A stretch of DNA of 64,000 nucleotides, taken from JBGPTK01 sp963797765. Lineage in GTDB: Bacteria > Acidobacteriota > Terriglobia > Acidiferrales > UBA7541. The stretch is taken from the NCBI GenBank assembly GCA_963797765.1, contig CAWCQU010000002.1, positions 1,116,001 through 1,180,000 on the forward strand, in the 5' to 3' direction. Both the position numbers and the translations under genes were made by a program. Of this stretch, positions 44,601 through 53,163 are shown piece after piece (position 1 is the first letter of the stretch; every line of letters starts with the position of its first letter). The notes under the pieces were generated by a model, which saw nothing but the letters and a program-made list of their open reading frames with translations, was not told where the DNA came from and did no database searches.

Positions 44601-44686
44601 TGCTGGATCAATGATTTCGAGCGCCGCTCGACAGTCTGAGGGTGACGTTGTGAGATGGAGAGATGTTGGAAGAAGGCCCGCTCCAG

Positions 44687-44702
44687 TGTTCCACGTGGAA
44701 CA
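44687..44702. promoter_or_regulatory. parS centromere site 2
   Basis: TGTTCCACGTGGAACA, a perfect 16-bp palindrome two symmetric bases away from the consensus. It lies 103 bp from site 1 in the intergenic stretch between rsmG and parA. Confidence 0.9.
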
Positions 44703-44858
44703 ATCTTTACTTGGAACTCGATCGGCGTTTATCGTGAAATTCAAAGTGAAAACGATTCTTTGAAATGGACATTGGGAATTGACCAAGCTATGGCGAGAAC
44801 TGCAACGGAAGTCAGTCGATAAAATGAGTAATTGACCTGTGACAGAGAAATCTACAAC

Positions 44859-45500
44859 TCAATTTACTCCTTCGCGATGAGAATCTGGTCTCCCGACAAG
44901 CAAAACCCGGCGGTTAGAGTTTGGAATGGACAGAACCTCTCTCCACTTCCAGCCGATCGCTTTGGAGAGCTGAGCGGCATCGTCCATCCCTAGCCAAAAA
45001 ACCATTTGTCCGTCTGCAGCCAGTCTGGTTCGCGCCCACTTCAGCATATCTTCATATTTGCCTACGGCGCGACAACAAATGAAATTGAACTCGACTGTGG
45101 ACACAAAATCTTCATATCTTGAGAGGACGATTTCACAGTGGTCGAGGTGGAGAGACCGGACGACCTCGGAAAGAAAAGCTGACTTGCGTTGGTTCGATTC
45201 GATCAGAGTTAAATCCAAGCTGGGGTTTGCAATTTTAAGAGGAATGCCGGGAAAACCGGCTCCAGTACCAACGTCGGCGAGCCGACCTTGCCGAATTGGC
45301 ACTGCCGAAGCCGCAAATAGGCTCTCTCCGACGTGACGCTCGATCAATTGACTGATATCGGCAGGCGAGACCAGTGAAATGCGGCGGTTCCACAGCTCTA
45401 GCAGATCCAAAAATTTTCGCACCGCGCCGAGTTGGCCTGGGTCCAGATCAGTTCCGAAAGGAGCAAGCAGGGAACGGATTTGATCGTCAGTTTTCCGCAT
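44859..45500 (-). CDS. rsmG: 16S rRNA (guanine-527-N7)-methyltransferase RsmG (GidB)
   Basis: 213 residues. The AdoMet fold is marked by LADVGTGAGFPGIPLKIANP (about 88-107), LTLIESNQRKSAFLSEV, HCEIVLSRYED and FICCRAVGKYEDMLKWA. It methylates G527 in 16S rRNA; loss gives low-level streptomycin resistance. rsmG-parA-parB is the usual arrangement next to the replication origin; mnmG and mnmE, often upstream, are absent here, where a CPBP protease gene lies instead. Confidence 0.96.
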   Translation of the reverse strand: MRKTDDQIRSLLAPFGTDLDPGQLGAVRKFLDLLELWNRRISLVSPADISQLIERHVGESLFAASAVPIRQGRLADVGTGAGFPGIPLKIANPSLDLTLIESNQRKSAFLSEVVRSLHLDHCEIVLSRYEDFVSTVEFNFICCRAVGKYEDMLKWARTRLAADGQMVFWLGMDDAAQLSKAIGWKWREVLSIPNSNRRVLLVGRPDSHREGVN

Positions 45501-45558
45501 ATAGCTATTAGCTAATATGTTAAAACTTCGATTAGCTAAATGATTAGTCCCTCGAGGT

Positions 45559-46296
45559 TCAGCCGGTGGAGCTTTCTCCGCGGGCGAAGCTGGGCTCAGA
45601 TTGCGCGTGAGGCAAGCGAAGCCAGCGCGCGCCGATTAAACCGGCACACAAATCGGCCGCAAAATGAGCCGCGATCGTAGGAATCAAACTCCCCGTCCAA
45701 ACACGAATTCCCGCAAAGATCAGCCCGACCAAAAACGTGGTGGCCAGACCGCGTTTTCCCTGGTAGAGGTGCGCGATGGAAAAGAAAATCGCCGAAGCGA
45801 AAACTCCCAGGAGTGCGGACGCGGCCGCGTGTTCGAAAATTGCTTGAACAAATCCGCGGTAGATGAACTCCTCGCACAGAGCCACGGTAGCCACTAGAGC
45901 CACAAATGCGAGGGATTCGACGAGAGTCTGCGGCATTACTTTTCGCGCCATTTCACCCAAGAACCCATGACGCTCCGGAGGCAATCGAGAAAGCCGCCGG
46001 ATGGCGACGATTTGATTGGTTACCACAAGCGCGGAGAGTGCGACGGCGACCAGGACAGTGAGTCCGGGCTTCGGAATGGCCATCGCAAGCTCGGATAGCG
46101 AGATATACCTCACCAACGCGCGCCATAAAACAATTCCGGATGCGAACCATTGAAAAGCAATTGTGGAAGCATACAGAGCAAGCCGGTCCGCGGAAGTCAG
46201 TTGCGGCTGGCGAAGAAGCTTGCGAACACGGACTGCGCCGCGCCAGGGAACAACGACTCCCAACAGCAACAGGATGAGCGCGAAATCCCAGGGCAT
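45559..46296 (-). CDS. CPBP-family intramembrane glutamic protease
   Basis: 245 residues from ATG 46296; the frame extends to 46362 but that part has no features. Six to seven hydrophobic helices. The active-site motif CEEFIYRGF (EExxxR, about residue 160) and the second motif FSIAHLYQGKRG (FxxxH, about 196) identify a CAAX/ABI (CPBP) protease. A third helix carries VGLIFAGIRVWTGSLIPTIAAHFAADL, in which HF supplies a further catalytic residue. Substrates may include prenylated or bacteriocin-related peptides; unknown. Divergent from purD. Confidence 0.9.
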   Translation of the reverse strand: MPWDFALILLLLGVVVPWRGAVRVRKLLRQPQLTSADRLALYASTIAFQWFASGIVLWRALVRYISLSELAMAIPKPGLTVLVAVALSALVVTNQIVAIRRLSRLPPERHGFLGEMARKVMPQTLVESLAFVALVATVALCEEFIYRGFVQAIFEHAAASALLGVFASAIFFSIAHLYQGKRGLATTFLVGLIFAGIRVWTGSLIPTIAAHFAADLCAGLIGARWLRLPHAQSEPSFARGESSTG

Positions 46297-46367
46297 AATT
46301 GAATGAAGCACAGACAGATGTAACCATTGAATACCGCGAGGGAGCAAGCAAAACTGGCGCACAGCAG

Positions 46368-46396
46368 TTGACAGAGCAGGTGCCGGCTATTATCGT
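46368..46396 (+). promoter_or_regulatory. Sigma-70-like promoter of the purD operon
   Basis: TTGACA (46368-46373), 17-bp spacer, TATCGT (46391-46396). The predicted start near 46403 leaves a leader of about 11 nt before ATG 46414, again very short. No purine riboswitch is seen. Confidence 0.5.
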
Positions 46397-46413
46397 TGCC
46401 AGGACTTTTAACC

Positions 46414-47718
46414 ATGAAGATTCTAGTTATCGGCGGAGGCGGTCGGGAACACGCGATCGTGTGGAAACTGCGGCAGAGCCCGCTGGTGGAGCACTTGTGG
46501 TGTGCTCCGGGCAACGGAGGGATAGCGGGGGAAGCGGAATGTATCCCAATCGATGTGGGTGATACAAGTGCGTTGGTTACTCTCGCGGAAAGGCTGAAGC
46601 CTGACCTGACCGTAGTTGGACCGGAGATCCCGCTCGTGGCCGGGATCGTGGATGAGTTAGGGCGGCGCGGGATGAAGATCGTCGGCCCCGGCCGTGCGGC
46701 AGCGCAACTGGAAGGAAGCAAGATATTTGCCAAGGAATTCATGTTGCGTCATGGAATTCCTACGGCGGGGGTGCACGGGATTTTCGATTCGGCCACTGCT
46801 GCTTGCGCTGCAATCGACAAGGCAAATGGACCGGTAGTGATCAAGGCGGACGGACTATGCGCCGGGAAGGGCGTGCTGGTTACTTCGTCGCGCGATGAAG
46901 CGAAGGAATTTATCGAGCGTCTGATGCTGCAGCGAGAGTTTGGGAGTGGTGGGAACCGGGTCCTGATTGAGGAGGCGCTGGAAGGGGAGGAGCTATCCTA
47001 TATCGTACTGACGGACGGCGAGAGCGTGCTTGCCCTGGCGCCAAGCCGCGATCACAAGAGGGCGTTTGACGGCAACCTGGGACCAAATACGGGAGGCATG
47101 GGCGCCTATTCGTCAGATGAATTGATGCCCGGTGATTTGAAGGAATTGATCAGCGAATCGATTGTGGCTCCCACAATTCAGGGCATCAAGAAAGAGGGCT
47201 GGAGTTATCGCGGATTTCTATACTTTGGAATCATGCTTACACCGCAGGGTCCGAAAGTCCTGGAATTTAATTGCAGAATGGGAGATCCCGAGACCCAGGC
47301 GATATTAATGAGAATGGAATTCGACTTGGCAGCGGCGCTTAATGCGCTGGTACAAGGAAATCTCGCCTCTGTTCAGCCATTGTGGAAGAAAGGGGCCAGC
47401 GTGGTTGTAGTGCTTGCTTCAGCTGGATATCCTGGAGATGTGAAGCCAGGTCAGCCGATATCCGGGCTTTCGGAGGCGGCTGCAGAGCGAGACGTAAAAG
47501 TGTTCCACGCTGCCACACGTTTGAATGGAGGTATCTACTACACAAGTGGTGGTAGAGTTCTTGGGGTTACAGCGTTTGGTGACTCGGTGAGCCAGGCAGC
47601 GCTTAGGACCTACGACGCCATTAGTAAGATTGGTTTCAATGGGATGCAGTTCCGGCGAGATATCGGAAATCTTGAAGTGAGCCGACAAGTTTCCGCGAGC
47701 GGAGGCAAAGGTGGCTGA
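46414..47718 (+). CDS. purD: Phosphoribosylamine-glycine ligase
   Basis: 434 residues. MKILVIGGGGREHAIVWKL at the start (46414; an ATG six codons earlier is less likely), then VGPEIPLVAGIVDEL, KADGLCAGKGVLV, the ATP-grasp stretch VLIEEALEGEELSYIVLTDG, MGAYSSDELM and LEFNCRMGDPETQAILMRM. This is the second step of IMP synthesis. The gene heads a purD-MOSC-purE run with overlaps of a few bases, so it is an operon. Confidence 0.97.
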   Translation: MKILVIGGGGREHAIVWKLRQSPLVEHLWCAPGNGGIAGEAECIPIDVGDTSALVTLAERLKPDLTVVGPEIPLVAGIVDELGRRGMKIVGPGRAAAQLEGSKIFAKEFMLRHGIPTAGVHGIFDSATAACAAIDKANGPVVIKADGLCAGKGVLVTSSRDEAKEFIERLMLQREFGSGGNRVLIEEALEGEELSYIVLTDGESVLALAPSRDHKRAFDGNLGPNTGGMGAYSSDELMPGDLKELISESIVAPTIQGIKKEGWSYRGFLYFGIMLTPQGPKVLEFNCRMGDPETQAILMRMEFDLAAALNALVQGNLASVQPLWKKGASVVVVLASAGYPGDVKPGQPISGLSEAAAERDVKVFHAATRLNGGIYYTSGGRVLGVTAFGDSVSQAALRTYDAISKIGFNGMQFRRDIGNLEVSRQVSASGGKGG

Positions 47719-48175
47719 GGTTTTGCACATCTTTCGCGCGCTGGTTCATCGCTTCCCGATGGAAGAATTGAGCGAAGCGCAATTGATTTTCGATAAGGGG
47801 CTGGCGGGCTGCATTCACGGCCGGAAGAAGAGCCAGCGCCAAGTGCTCTTGGTGGAAATGGAAACCCTTCAAATGCTGGGCTTGGCTCCCGGTGTGGTGA
47901 AGGAAAATATCACGACCGCGGGACTTGATCTTCGCTCATTGAGGGACGGTCAGTGCCTAGAAATCGGCGAAGCGGTGTTGCAAGTGACGGAGCCCTGCCA
48001 TCCCTGCCATCGGATGGATGCGATCCGGCAGGGCTTGCGAGAGGAATTGCGCGGGCAGCGGGGAATTTTGTGCAAGGTGATTACGGCTGGCAGGATTAAG
48101 AAGGGCGATTCGATCCAGACGCTTGCAGCCGCGAAAATTTCGGCGGACTCGCAAGGAATAGGGCAAACAAATTGA
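47711..48175 (+). CDS. MOSC-domain protein
   Basis: 154 residues from GTG 47711. RQVLLVEMETLQMLGL, GVVKENITTAGLDLRSLRDGQ (in parts VVKENITTAG and LRDGQCLEIG), TEPCHPCHRMDAIRQGL and GILCKVITAGRIKKGD are typical of MOSC domains, which bind the molybdenum cofactor and transfer sulfur or reduce N-hydroxylated compounds. The conserved Cys is in EPCHPC. It overlaps purD by 8 bp and purE by 4 bp; MOSC in a purine operon is unexplained. Confidence 0.88.
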   Translation: MAEVLHIFRALVHRFPMEELSEAQLIFDKGLAGCIHGRKKSQRQVLLVEMETLQMLGLAPGVVKENITTAGLDLRSLRDGQCLEIGEAVLQVTEPCHPCHRMDAIRQGLREELRGQRGILCKVITAGRIKKGDSIQTLAAAKISADSQGIGQTN

Positions 48176-48711
48176 GCAATCAAACTCCAGGAAAATCATC
48201 GCTGGTGGGAATTATCATGGGATCGGACACGGATCTGCCGGTGATGGCTGAAGCCGCCAAGATTTTGGACAAGTTCGAAATTCCCTATGAAATGGAGGTG
48301 ATGTCGGCCCACCGGTCGCCGGTCAGAACGCATGAATACGCGACGACGGCTGTGAGCAGAGGCTTGAAAGCGATCATCGTGGGAGCAGGAGGCGCGGCGC
48401 ACTTAGCCGGAGTGGTGGCCGCACTGACGACCTTGCCTGTGATCGCTGTTCCGATGGCAACAACAGTTTTGAATGGAATTGATTCGCTGTTTTCAACGGT
48501 GCAGATGCCGGCGGGAGTTCCTGTTGCTTCCATGGCGATCGATAAGCCCGGAGGGACGAACGCGGGAATATTCGCCGCGGAAATTATAGGAACGGCGGAT
48601 CCCGCGGTTCGCAAGCGCTTGGAAACTTATAAAGAAGAACTCGCGCGATCCGTTGCGGAGAAGAACGGACGATTGCAGCTCAACCTCGCCCAGAATCAGA
48701 AATCAAAATAA
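48172..48711 (+). CDS. purE: N5-carboxyaminoimidazole ribonucleotide mutase
   Basis: 179 residues from TTG 48172, which overlaps the MOSC stop (TTGA). GIIMGSDTDLPVMAEAA at the N-terminus, EVMSAHRSPVRTHEYA and IIVGAGGAAHLAGVVAALTTLPVIAVP (in parts VGAGGAAHLAGVVAA and LPVIAVP) with GIDSLFSTVQMPAGVPVA define class I PurE. The catalytic His is in SAHRSP. Its usual partner purK is not in the window. Confidence 0.97.
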   Translation: MSNQTPGKSSLVGIIMGSDTDLPVMAEAAKILDKFEIPYEMEVMSAHRSPVRTHEYATTAVSRGLKAIIVGAGGAAHLAGVVAALTTLPVIAVPMATTVLNGIDSLFSTVQMPAGVPVASMAIDKPGGTNAGIFAAEIIGTADPAVRKRLETYKEELARSVAEKNGRLQLNLAQNQKSK

Positions 48712-48748
48712 TTCACGCCGGCCTTAGTTCCATTCAAGTGCGATGCGT

Positions 48749-49870
48749 CTATTGCGACGGCGGCTTCTGAAGCGTTGGAGCGCCGGGAGGCGGTTTGCGC
48801 AGAGTTGGCGCTCCCGCAGGACGTTCCTTGGAAGGTTCAGTCTGCTTTTCTTCGGGCGGAGGCGGAAGAATCCATCCAAAACCATTGGCATCGATTACGG
48901 CAACTTCCTGGCGTTGATCCTTGGTTGCAATGGCGTCGATCGCCGCGCGCAGAAACTGGGTTGCGTCGGCCACCTTCAGTTTTTGTACATCGCCCCTTAG
49001 AATCGAATCTCTTACCGCAGCCTGCGCGGGATCGGAAGAAAGTCCCGCGAGACGGGGATCATTTTTCTTCAGCAAGTCGAGCAGGGTGGGAGCGGAGCTA
49101 TCGGCGGGATATTGCGCCGAGACCAAGGTTTTCGGCTGCCCTTTCTCGGGTGGCCAGAGTTGCGTGTAGCTAGGCGTGCTCAGGCTGGTCTGCCAGTAAT
49201 CACCGCGCTCCTGGGATTGTGTAACGGTGTATTGCAGCAGCCAGACTTCGGAGCCTTCCCGCGTATCGAAGTTCGTCAGAATTAATTCAAGAATCGGTTC
49301 ATCTTCCTGCACGTCGAGTTTCCCATGAAAAAGGGAGACCAGCTGCCGGAGCCGCTCGGTAACTCCGCGTCCGATGAATTCCATGCGGTTTCCGTAGCCG
49401 ATGTTGCCGGCCTTCAGGCTTGGCCCCGTGGGTGCGCCTTGGGCGTGCATTCGCGGCAATTCCACTCCCAGGCTGGCGATCAATGCGGGGGGCCAGAAGG
49501 CGTGCCAATTTTCAGCGCCAAACAAGACACCGGCGCTTTCCGAACCGAAGGCGGCAATGTCCGGCGGGCGCGTGTTGGGTTCAATGGGATTTTCTAGGGT
49601 GACGATTACGATTCCGTCTTTGGCCACCAGGATGGTGGCACTACCGGCGGCTAGGTTGACGGCGATTTCATCGCCTTCGTGTTCTTGCTGGGGGGGTTGT
49701 TGCGCTTGAGATGGAGAGGCGAGCAAGACAACACTCATCAGGATCAGAATTTCGAAAGCTGAGAACAGTTTCCGAACGGGTTTAAATCGCGATTGGTCGC
49801 GCAGAAATCCAGCGAATAAGCCCCGGAGGCACACGAGAATAAATTCTTTCGAGCATCCTAAGCGGCGCAT
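48749..49870 (-). CDS. Secreted hypothetical protein
   Basis: 373 residues. A hydrophobic stretch (FEILILMSVVLLASPSQAQ, ending near residue 57) looks like a late signal peptide, so the true start may be at an internal Met such as that at about residue 45. The mature part is mixed alpha/beta (DEIAVNLAAGSATILVAKDG, LELILTNFDTREGSEVWLLQY) and ends in a Pro-rich tail with two near-identical GAPTLRKPP/GAPTLQKPP units. No family recognised. Sits 1 bp after the pta stop, on the same strand, so probably read from the pta message. Confidence 0.65.
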   Translation of the reverse strand: MRRLGCSKEFILVCLRGLFAGFLRDQSRFKPVRKLFSAFEILILMSVVLLASPSQAQQPPQQEHEGDEIAVNLAAGSATILVAKDGIVIVTLENPIEPNTRPPDIAAFGSESAGVLFGAENWHAFWPPALIASLGVELPRMHAQGAPTGPSLKAGNIGYGNRMEFIGRGVTERLRQLVSLFHGKLDVQEDEPILELILTNFDTREGSEVWLLQYTVTQSQERGDYWQTSLSTPSYTQLWPPEKGQPKTLVSAQYPADSSAPTLLDLLKKNDPRLAGLSSDPAQAAVRDSILRGDVQKLKVADATQFLRAAIDAIATKDQRQEVAVIDANGFGWILPPPPEEKQTEPSKERPAGAPTLRKPPPGAPTLQKPPSQ

Positions 49871-50905
49871 TCAACCTCGAGGCAGCACGGCGGGATTTTT
49901 CCGGGCGAGCGATTGAATTGCGGTGATGGCGATTACGTTGGCAATGTCGTCCGCGGAGCAGCCGCGGGAAAGGTCGTTTGCCGGGCGCGCCAGGCCTTGC
50001 AGAATCGGGCCAAGCGCGATAGCTCCGGCGGTGCGTTCCACCAGCTTGTAACCAATGTTTCCGGAATCAAGATCGGGGAAAATGAGCACATTCGCTTTTC
50101 CAGCTACGGGGGAACCGGGCGCTTTGGAGTGGCCGACGGAGGGAACCAGCGCGGCGTCCGCTTGCAACTCGCCATCGACGGCGAGGCTGGGTTGGCGGGC
50201 TTTGATGATGCGCAACGCTTCGCGAACTTTTTCGATGTGCAAATGATCAGCCGAGCCTTTCGTGGAGAAGGAAAGTAGAGCCACTCGCGGTTCGACTTCC
50301 AAAAATTCACGGGCGTTTGCAGCGGTGGCCACGGCAATTTCCGCCAAGGCTTCCGAAGTTGGATCGGGAACCACGGCGCAATCGGCGAAAAGCATTGCGC
50401 CATCCGCGCCGAAACTGAGCCCGTCGCGCGGAGGAACGATCATCAGAAAAAAGCTGGAAACTAATTTTGATTCGGGCGCGAGGCCGATCGAGTGGAGCGC
50501 GGCGCGAACAGTTTCCGCGGTGGAATTCACGGCGCCGCCAACCGCGCCATCGGCGTCTCCGGCGGCTACCATCAGCGAGGCGAAGTCGAGCGGTCGGCGG
50601 GCGATTTGCGATGCTTCATCGAGCAGCACGCCTCTTGCGCGGCGCCGCTCAAAACAAATTTGCGCGTAGAAATCGATTTTGGGGCTGGCAGCGGGATCGA
50701 CCAGTTTGATTCCGGCAAGATCGGCGCCGATTTGCTTCGCGGCAGCTTCGATTGAATTCTTCCGGCCGAGCAGGATGGGTTTCGCATATCCTTCGGCGGT
50801 GACGCGGGCCGCGGCCTGGATCACTCGAACGTCTTCGCCTTCTGGGAGAACGATGTGCTGGGGAAAGGCGCGGGCGCGGTTTTTGAGTTTTTCGATAATC
50901 CGCAT
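49871..50905 (-). CDS. pta: Phosphate acetyltransferase
   Basis: 344 residues from ATG 50905. IVLPEGEDVRVIQAAARV, KLVDPAASPKIDFYA, DFASLMVAAGDADGAVGG, SFFLMIVPPRDG and ADCAVVPDPTSEALAEIA (parts), SFSTKGSADHLHIEKV, DGELQADAALVPSVG and ANVLIFPDLDSGNIGYKLVER cover the PTA_PTB fold. The three-block C-terminal signature (NVLIFPDLDSGNIGYK) is intact. It interconverts acetyl-CoA and acetyl phosphate; ackA is not adjacent. The frame is open 24 codons further upstream. Confidence 0.93.
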   Translation of the reverse strand: MRIIEKLKNRARAFPQHIVLPEGEDVRVIQAAARVTAEGYAKPILLGRKNSIEAAAKQIGADLAGIKLVDPAASPKIDFYAQICFERRRARGVLLDEASQIARRPLDFASLMVAAGDADGAVGGAVNSTAETVRAALHSIGLAPESKLVSSFFLMIVPPRDGLSFGADGAMLFADCAVVPDPTSEALAEIAVATAANAREFLEVEPRVALLSFSTKGSADHLHIEKVREALRIIKARQPSLAVDGELQADAALVPSVGHSKAPGSPVAGKANVLIFPDLDSGNIGYKLVERTAGAIALGPILQGLARPANDLSRGCSADDIANVIAITAIQSLARKNPAVLPRG

Positions 50906-51241
50906 ATTTGAGTACCTTACCATAACACCGGGAAATGAATTCATGCTGTGGTTGGGTATTCGTTTGCGCTTACACACGATGCATGCGCGCCGTTTTTTCC
51001 CTAGCGGTTACGCTTGCTCGTGATCCCTCACGCCGAGCCGTTGAACGGGTTTGCGAATTCTGAAGTTCGGGATGACGGCAAAACAGGTCGCAGGAATTGG
51101 CGTGACAAGCTTTTCCTTGCGGTGCGATTGATGACGAGTTCTAGTAGAATTGATTCATCCGATAGAGAGGTGGTGATTTTGCGGATGCCACGGAATTGAT
51201 GCTGAGTTGAAATTTACCGGACTGAAGTTCAGGGTGAAACT
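50906..51241. other. 336-bp divergent gap between pta and the pentapeptide gene
   Basis: Contains one palindromic repeat (51022-51078) and no gene. AGGGTG 5 bp before GTG 51242 is the likely ribosome-binding site of the pentapeptide gene. No convincing promoter pair was found. Confidence 0.5.
51022..51078. repeat. Palindromic repeat of the GATCCCTC...CGGGATGAC type
   Basis: Starts GATCCCTCACGCCGAGCCGT and ends TTCGGGATGACGGC, the same outer sequence as the elements at 24269 and 24451, with a different centre. Intergenic like its relatives. Confidence 0.6.
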
Positions 51242-51775
51242 GTGCACAAAGGCAAGAAGCTGAAGAAAATTATCGAAGATCACGCGAAATTTCTGCGAGG
51301 CGAAGAGGGCGGAGTGCGGGCTGATTTGGCGGGAGCCAGCTTGCAGCGCGAGAATCTAAAAGGCGCACGGCTCGGCTATGCCGATCTGCGCGGCGCAAAT
51401 CTGGAAGGAGCGAATTTGCTGGAAGCTAGCTTGACCTTCGCGGATTTGAGCGATGCGAATTTGAAAGGGGCCGATCTGAGGCGGGCGGACTGCACGGATG
51501 CGAAGTTTACGGGCGCGAATTTGAGCAAAGCACAATTGAACGGAGTGGAATTGTTCCGCGCCGATCTTGCTGGCGCGAATCTGGAAGGCGCCAGCCTGGT
51601 GGCCACCAATTTTCGCGATGTGAATGTCCGTGGCGCGAAATTTCGCGGCGCCGATATGACCACGACTATTCTTCGTGAAACAAATCTGGAGGGAGTCGAT
51701 CTTTCCGGCCTCGATCTAAGCACGACGATCATGCCGCGCGGCTGGAAGCCCGCCGGCGAGAAAGTGGACAAGTAG
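51242..51775 (+). CDS. Pentapeptide-repeat protein
   Basis: 177 residues from a GTG. Residues about 25-165 are about 24 consecutive A(D/N)LxG-type pentapeptides (ADLAG ASLQR ENLKG, ANLEG ANLLE, ADLRR ADCTD), which fold as a right-handed quadrilateral beta-helix. There is a short basic N-terminus and no signal peptide. Some such proteins mimic DNA and protect gyrase, but the acidic surface cannot be judged here; function unknown. Confidence 0.9.
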   Translation: MHKGKKLKKIIEDHAKFLRGEEGGVRADLAGASLQRENLKGARLGYADLRGANLEGANLLEASLTFADLSDANLKGADLRRADCTDAKFTGANLSKAQLNGVELFRADLAGANLEGASLVATNFRDVNVRGAKFRGADMTTTILRETNLEGVDLSGLDLSTTIMPRGWKPAGEKVDK

Positions 51776-51864
51776 CGGTGCGGGGGGTTTTCAGTGAGAT
51801 GTTTCCGGGCGGCAAACATGGCAGGGAATTTTAATCTTCTTTCCTCGTTACTTCGTTCAATTCT

Positions 51865-51891
51865 GGATTCCTCACTTCGTTCGAAATGACC
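51865..51891. repeat. Short palindromic repeat (GGATTCCTCAC...GAAATGACC)
   Basis: A compact variant of the element at 30826, with ACTTCGT in the centre and arms GGATTCCTC and GAAATGACC. It is in the 183-bp gap between two convergent genes. Confidence 0.5.
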
Positions 51892-51958
51892 CACTTGCCT
51901 GCAGGCCACTGCGTTCGATCGTGCGGCGAGGAATCGCCGTCGGTGTCGCCGCGAACTC

Positions 51959-52495
51959 TCAGCAAGAAAACACGAGAGTGGCAATGAGCCGGGAGTGAAG
52001 AGTCCAGCGGGTGGCGGTATTTAGGCCTGACTTCTCATCCAGCGCGAAGATGCGGGTGGGGCGGACGGCCAGGACGGGGCCTAGGGACGGATCGAGCTTC
52101 CAGGGTTTGTATTTCTTGAGGTAGTGAATTCCGAGTTTTTTGATTTGCGTGGAGTCAGTTATTTCCTTCACTGTGCCTTCCAGGATTACTGCTTCGCGGC
52201 TTTTTTCGGTGCAAACGGTGCAGCGCGGATTGGCGCGCAGATTTTTTGCCTTGCGTGATTCGCGGCCAGTGCTGAAATAGAAAACGGAGTTGACCCAAAT
52301 TCCCCAGACCAGCATGACGTGCGGAGCGCCATCGGGCTTGGTGGTGGCGATCCAATAATTGTGGGAACTCGTGAGCCGTTGCAACGCCCATTTCCACGAA
52401 AGCATTCCTTCCGAAGCGGGAGGAAGGCCATAACCGGGCATGAAAGGCCGCCCGGCTTTGGGGATCCGCTCTTCGGCGAATCTGGTTTTCGGCAT
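51959..52495 (-). CDS. Pyridoxamine 5'-phosphate oxidase-like FMN-binding protein
   Basis: 178 residues with a split-barrel flavin fold: WALQRLTSSHNYWIATTKPDG, in parts RLTSSHNYWIATTKPDGAPH, then VWGIWVNSVFYFSTGRESRK (substrate/FMN strand) and NPRCTVCTEKSREAVILEGTV. It matches the PNPOx-like proteins of unknown substrate, many of which are F420- or FMN-dependent. The C-terminal 30 residues (IFALDEKSGLNTATRWT) are typical. Function not assigned. Confidence 0.82.
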   Translation of the reverse strand: MPKTRFAEERIPKAGRPFMPGYGLPPASEGMLSWKWALQRLTSSHNYWIATTKPDGAPHVMLVWGIWVNSVFYFSTGRESRKAKNLRANPRCTVCTEKSREAVILEGTVKEITDSTQIKKLGIHYLKKYKPWKLDPSLGPVLAVRPTRIFALDEKSGLNTATRWTLHSRLIATLVFSC

Positions 52496-52589
52496 CCGAT
52501 GCCCTACCTTTCTGCAACCCGCCTATTCTCGAAGTAAACTACGCGAAGTCGAGGAGAGTTTCAAACTCGAATCGAAAGGCGAGGACAGC

Positions 52590-53006
52590 TTATCTCCCAT
52601 TTCTTAATAGCCAAACAATTGCCAGCATGAAGGCTGCGGTTCCCCAGTGGATAAGGATGATCGGAGTATACGTCCAGCCGGCATGTTTGAGGACAATCAC
52701 GCCATCCAAGACGGGAATCAGCGTCAATATTCCCATTGCATAGGCCAGATTCCTGCGGTTGTGCAAAGCCAGGAACGTGAGAGCCAATAAGCCGGAAGTG
52801 ACATCGCGGGCAGCTTTAATCGCGAGCAAATCGCCATCTCGCGGATCGAGCAAAGGCACGCCAAACCCCCGCGCGGCAACGCCTGGATTGAAGTATTCAC
52901 GAATTCCGATGAAGATTATTCCGAGAGCGACGAGTACCGTAAAGATTCCAGCGAGAGAAACGATTTTTACTGGCCGGCTATCTTCGGCCTGAGCGTTGTC
53001 GTTCAC
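52590..53006 (-). CDS. DUF4267-like small membrane protein
   Basis: 138 residues from GTG 53006, chosen because GGAGGT lies 5 bp upstream; an ATG at 53036 has none. Four hydrophobic segments: IVSLAGIFTVLVALGIIFIGI, VTSGLLALTFLALH, LAYAMGILTLIPVLDGVIVL and PIILIHWGTAAFMLAIVWLL. The pattern YFNPGVAARGFGVPL and AARDVTSGLLAL fits DUF4267. Function unknown. Stands alone. Confidence 0.72.
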   Translation of the reverse strand: MNDNAQAEDSRPVKIVSLAGIFTVLVALGIIFIGIREYFNPGVAARGFGVPLLDPRDGDLLAIKAARDVTSGLLALTFLALHNRRNLAYAMGILTLIPVLDGVIVLKHAGWTYTPIILIHWGTAAFMLAIVWLLRNGR

Positions 53007-53163
53007 AGGACACCTCCGCGAAGCAGCACGAAACATGAGGGCTCATATTAGAAGATGCCAGGCAAACTCCCGGGGGTACGGCGGAAGATTCGATGTGGAG
53101 AATAAAGGCAGCTAACTCGAATTGGTGTCGAGGGCGAAGGCTGCGTGAATTGAAGGTGTGGCG

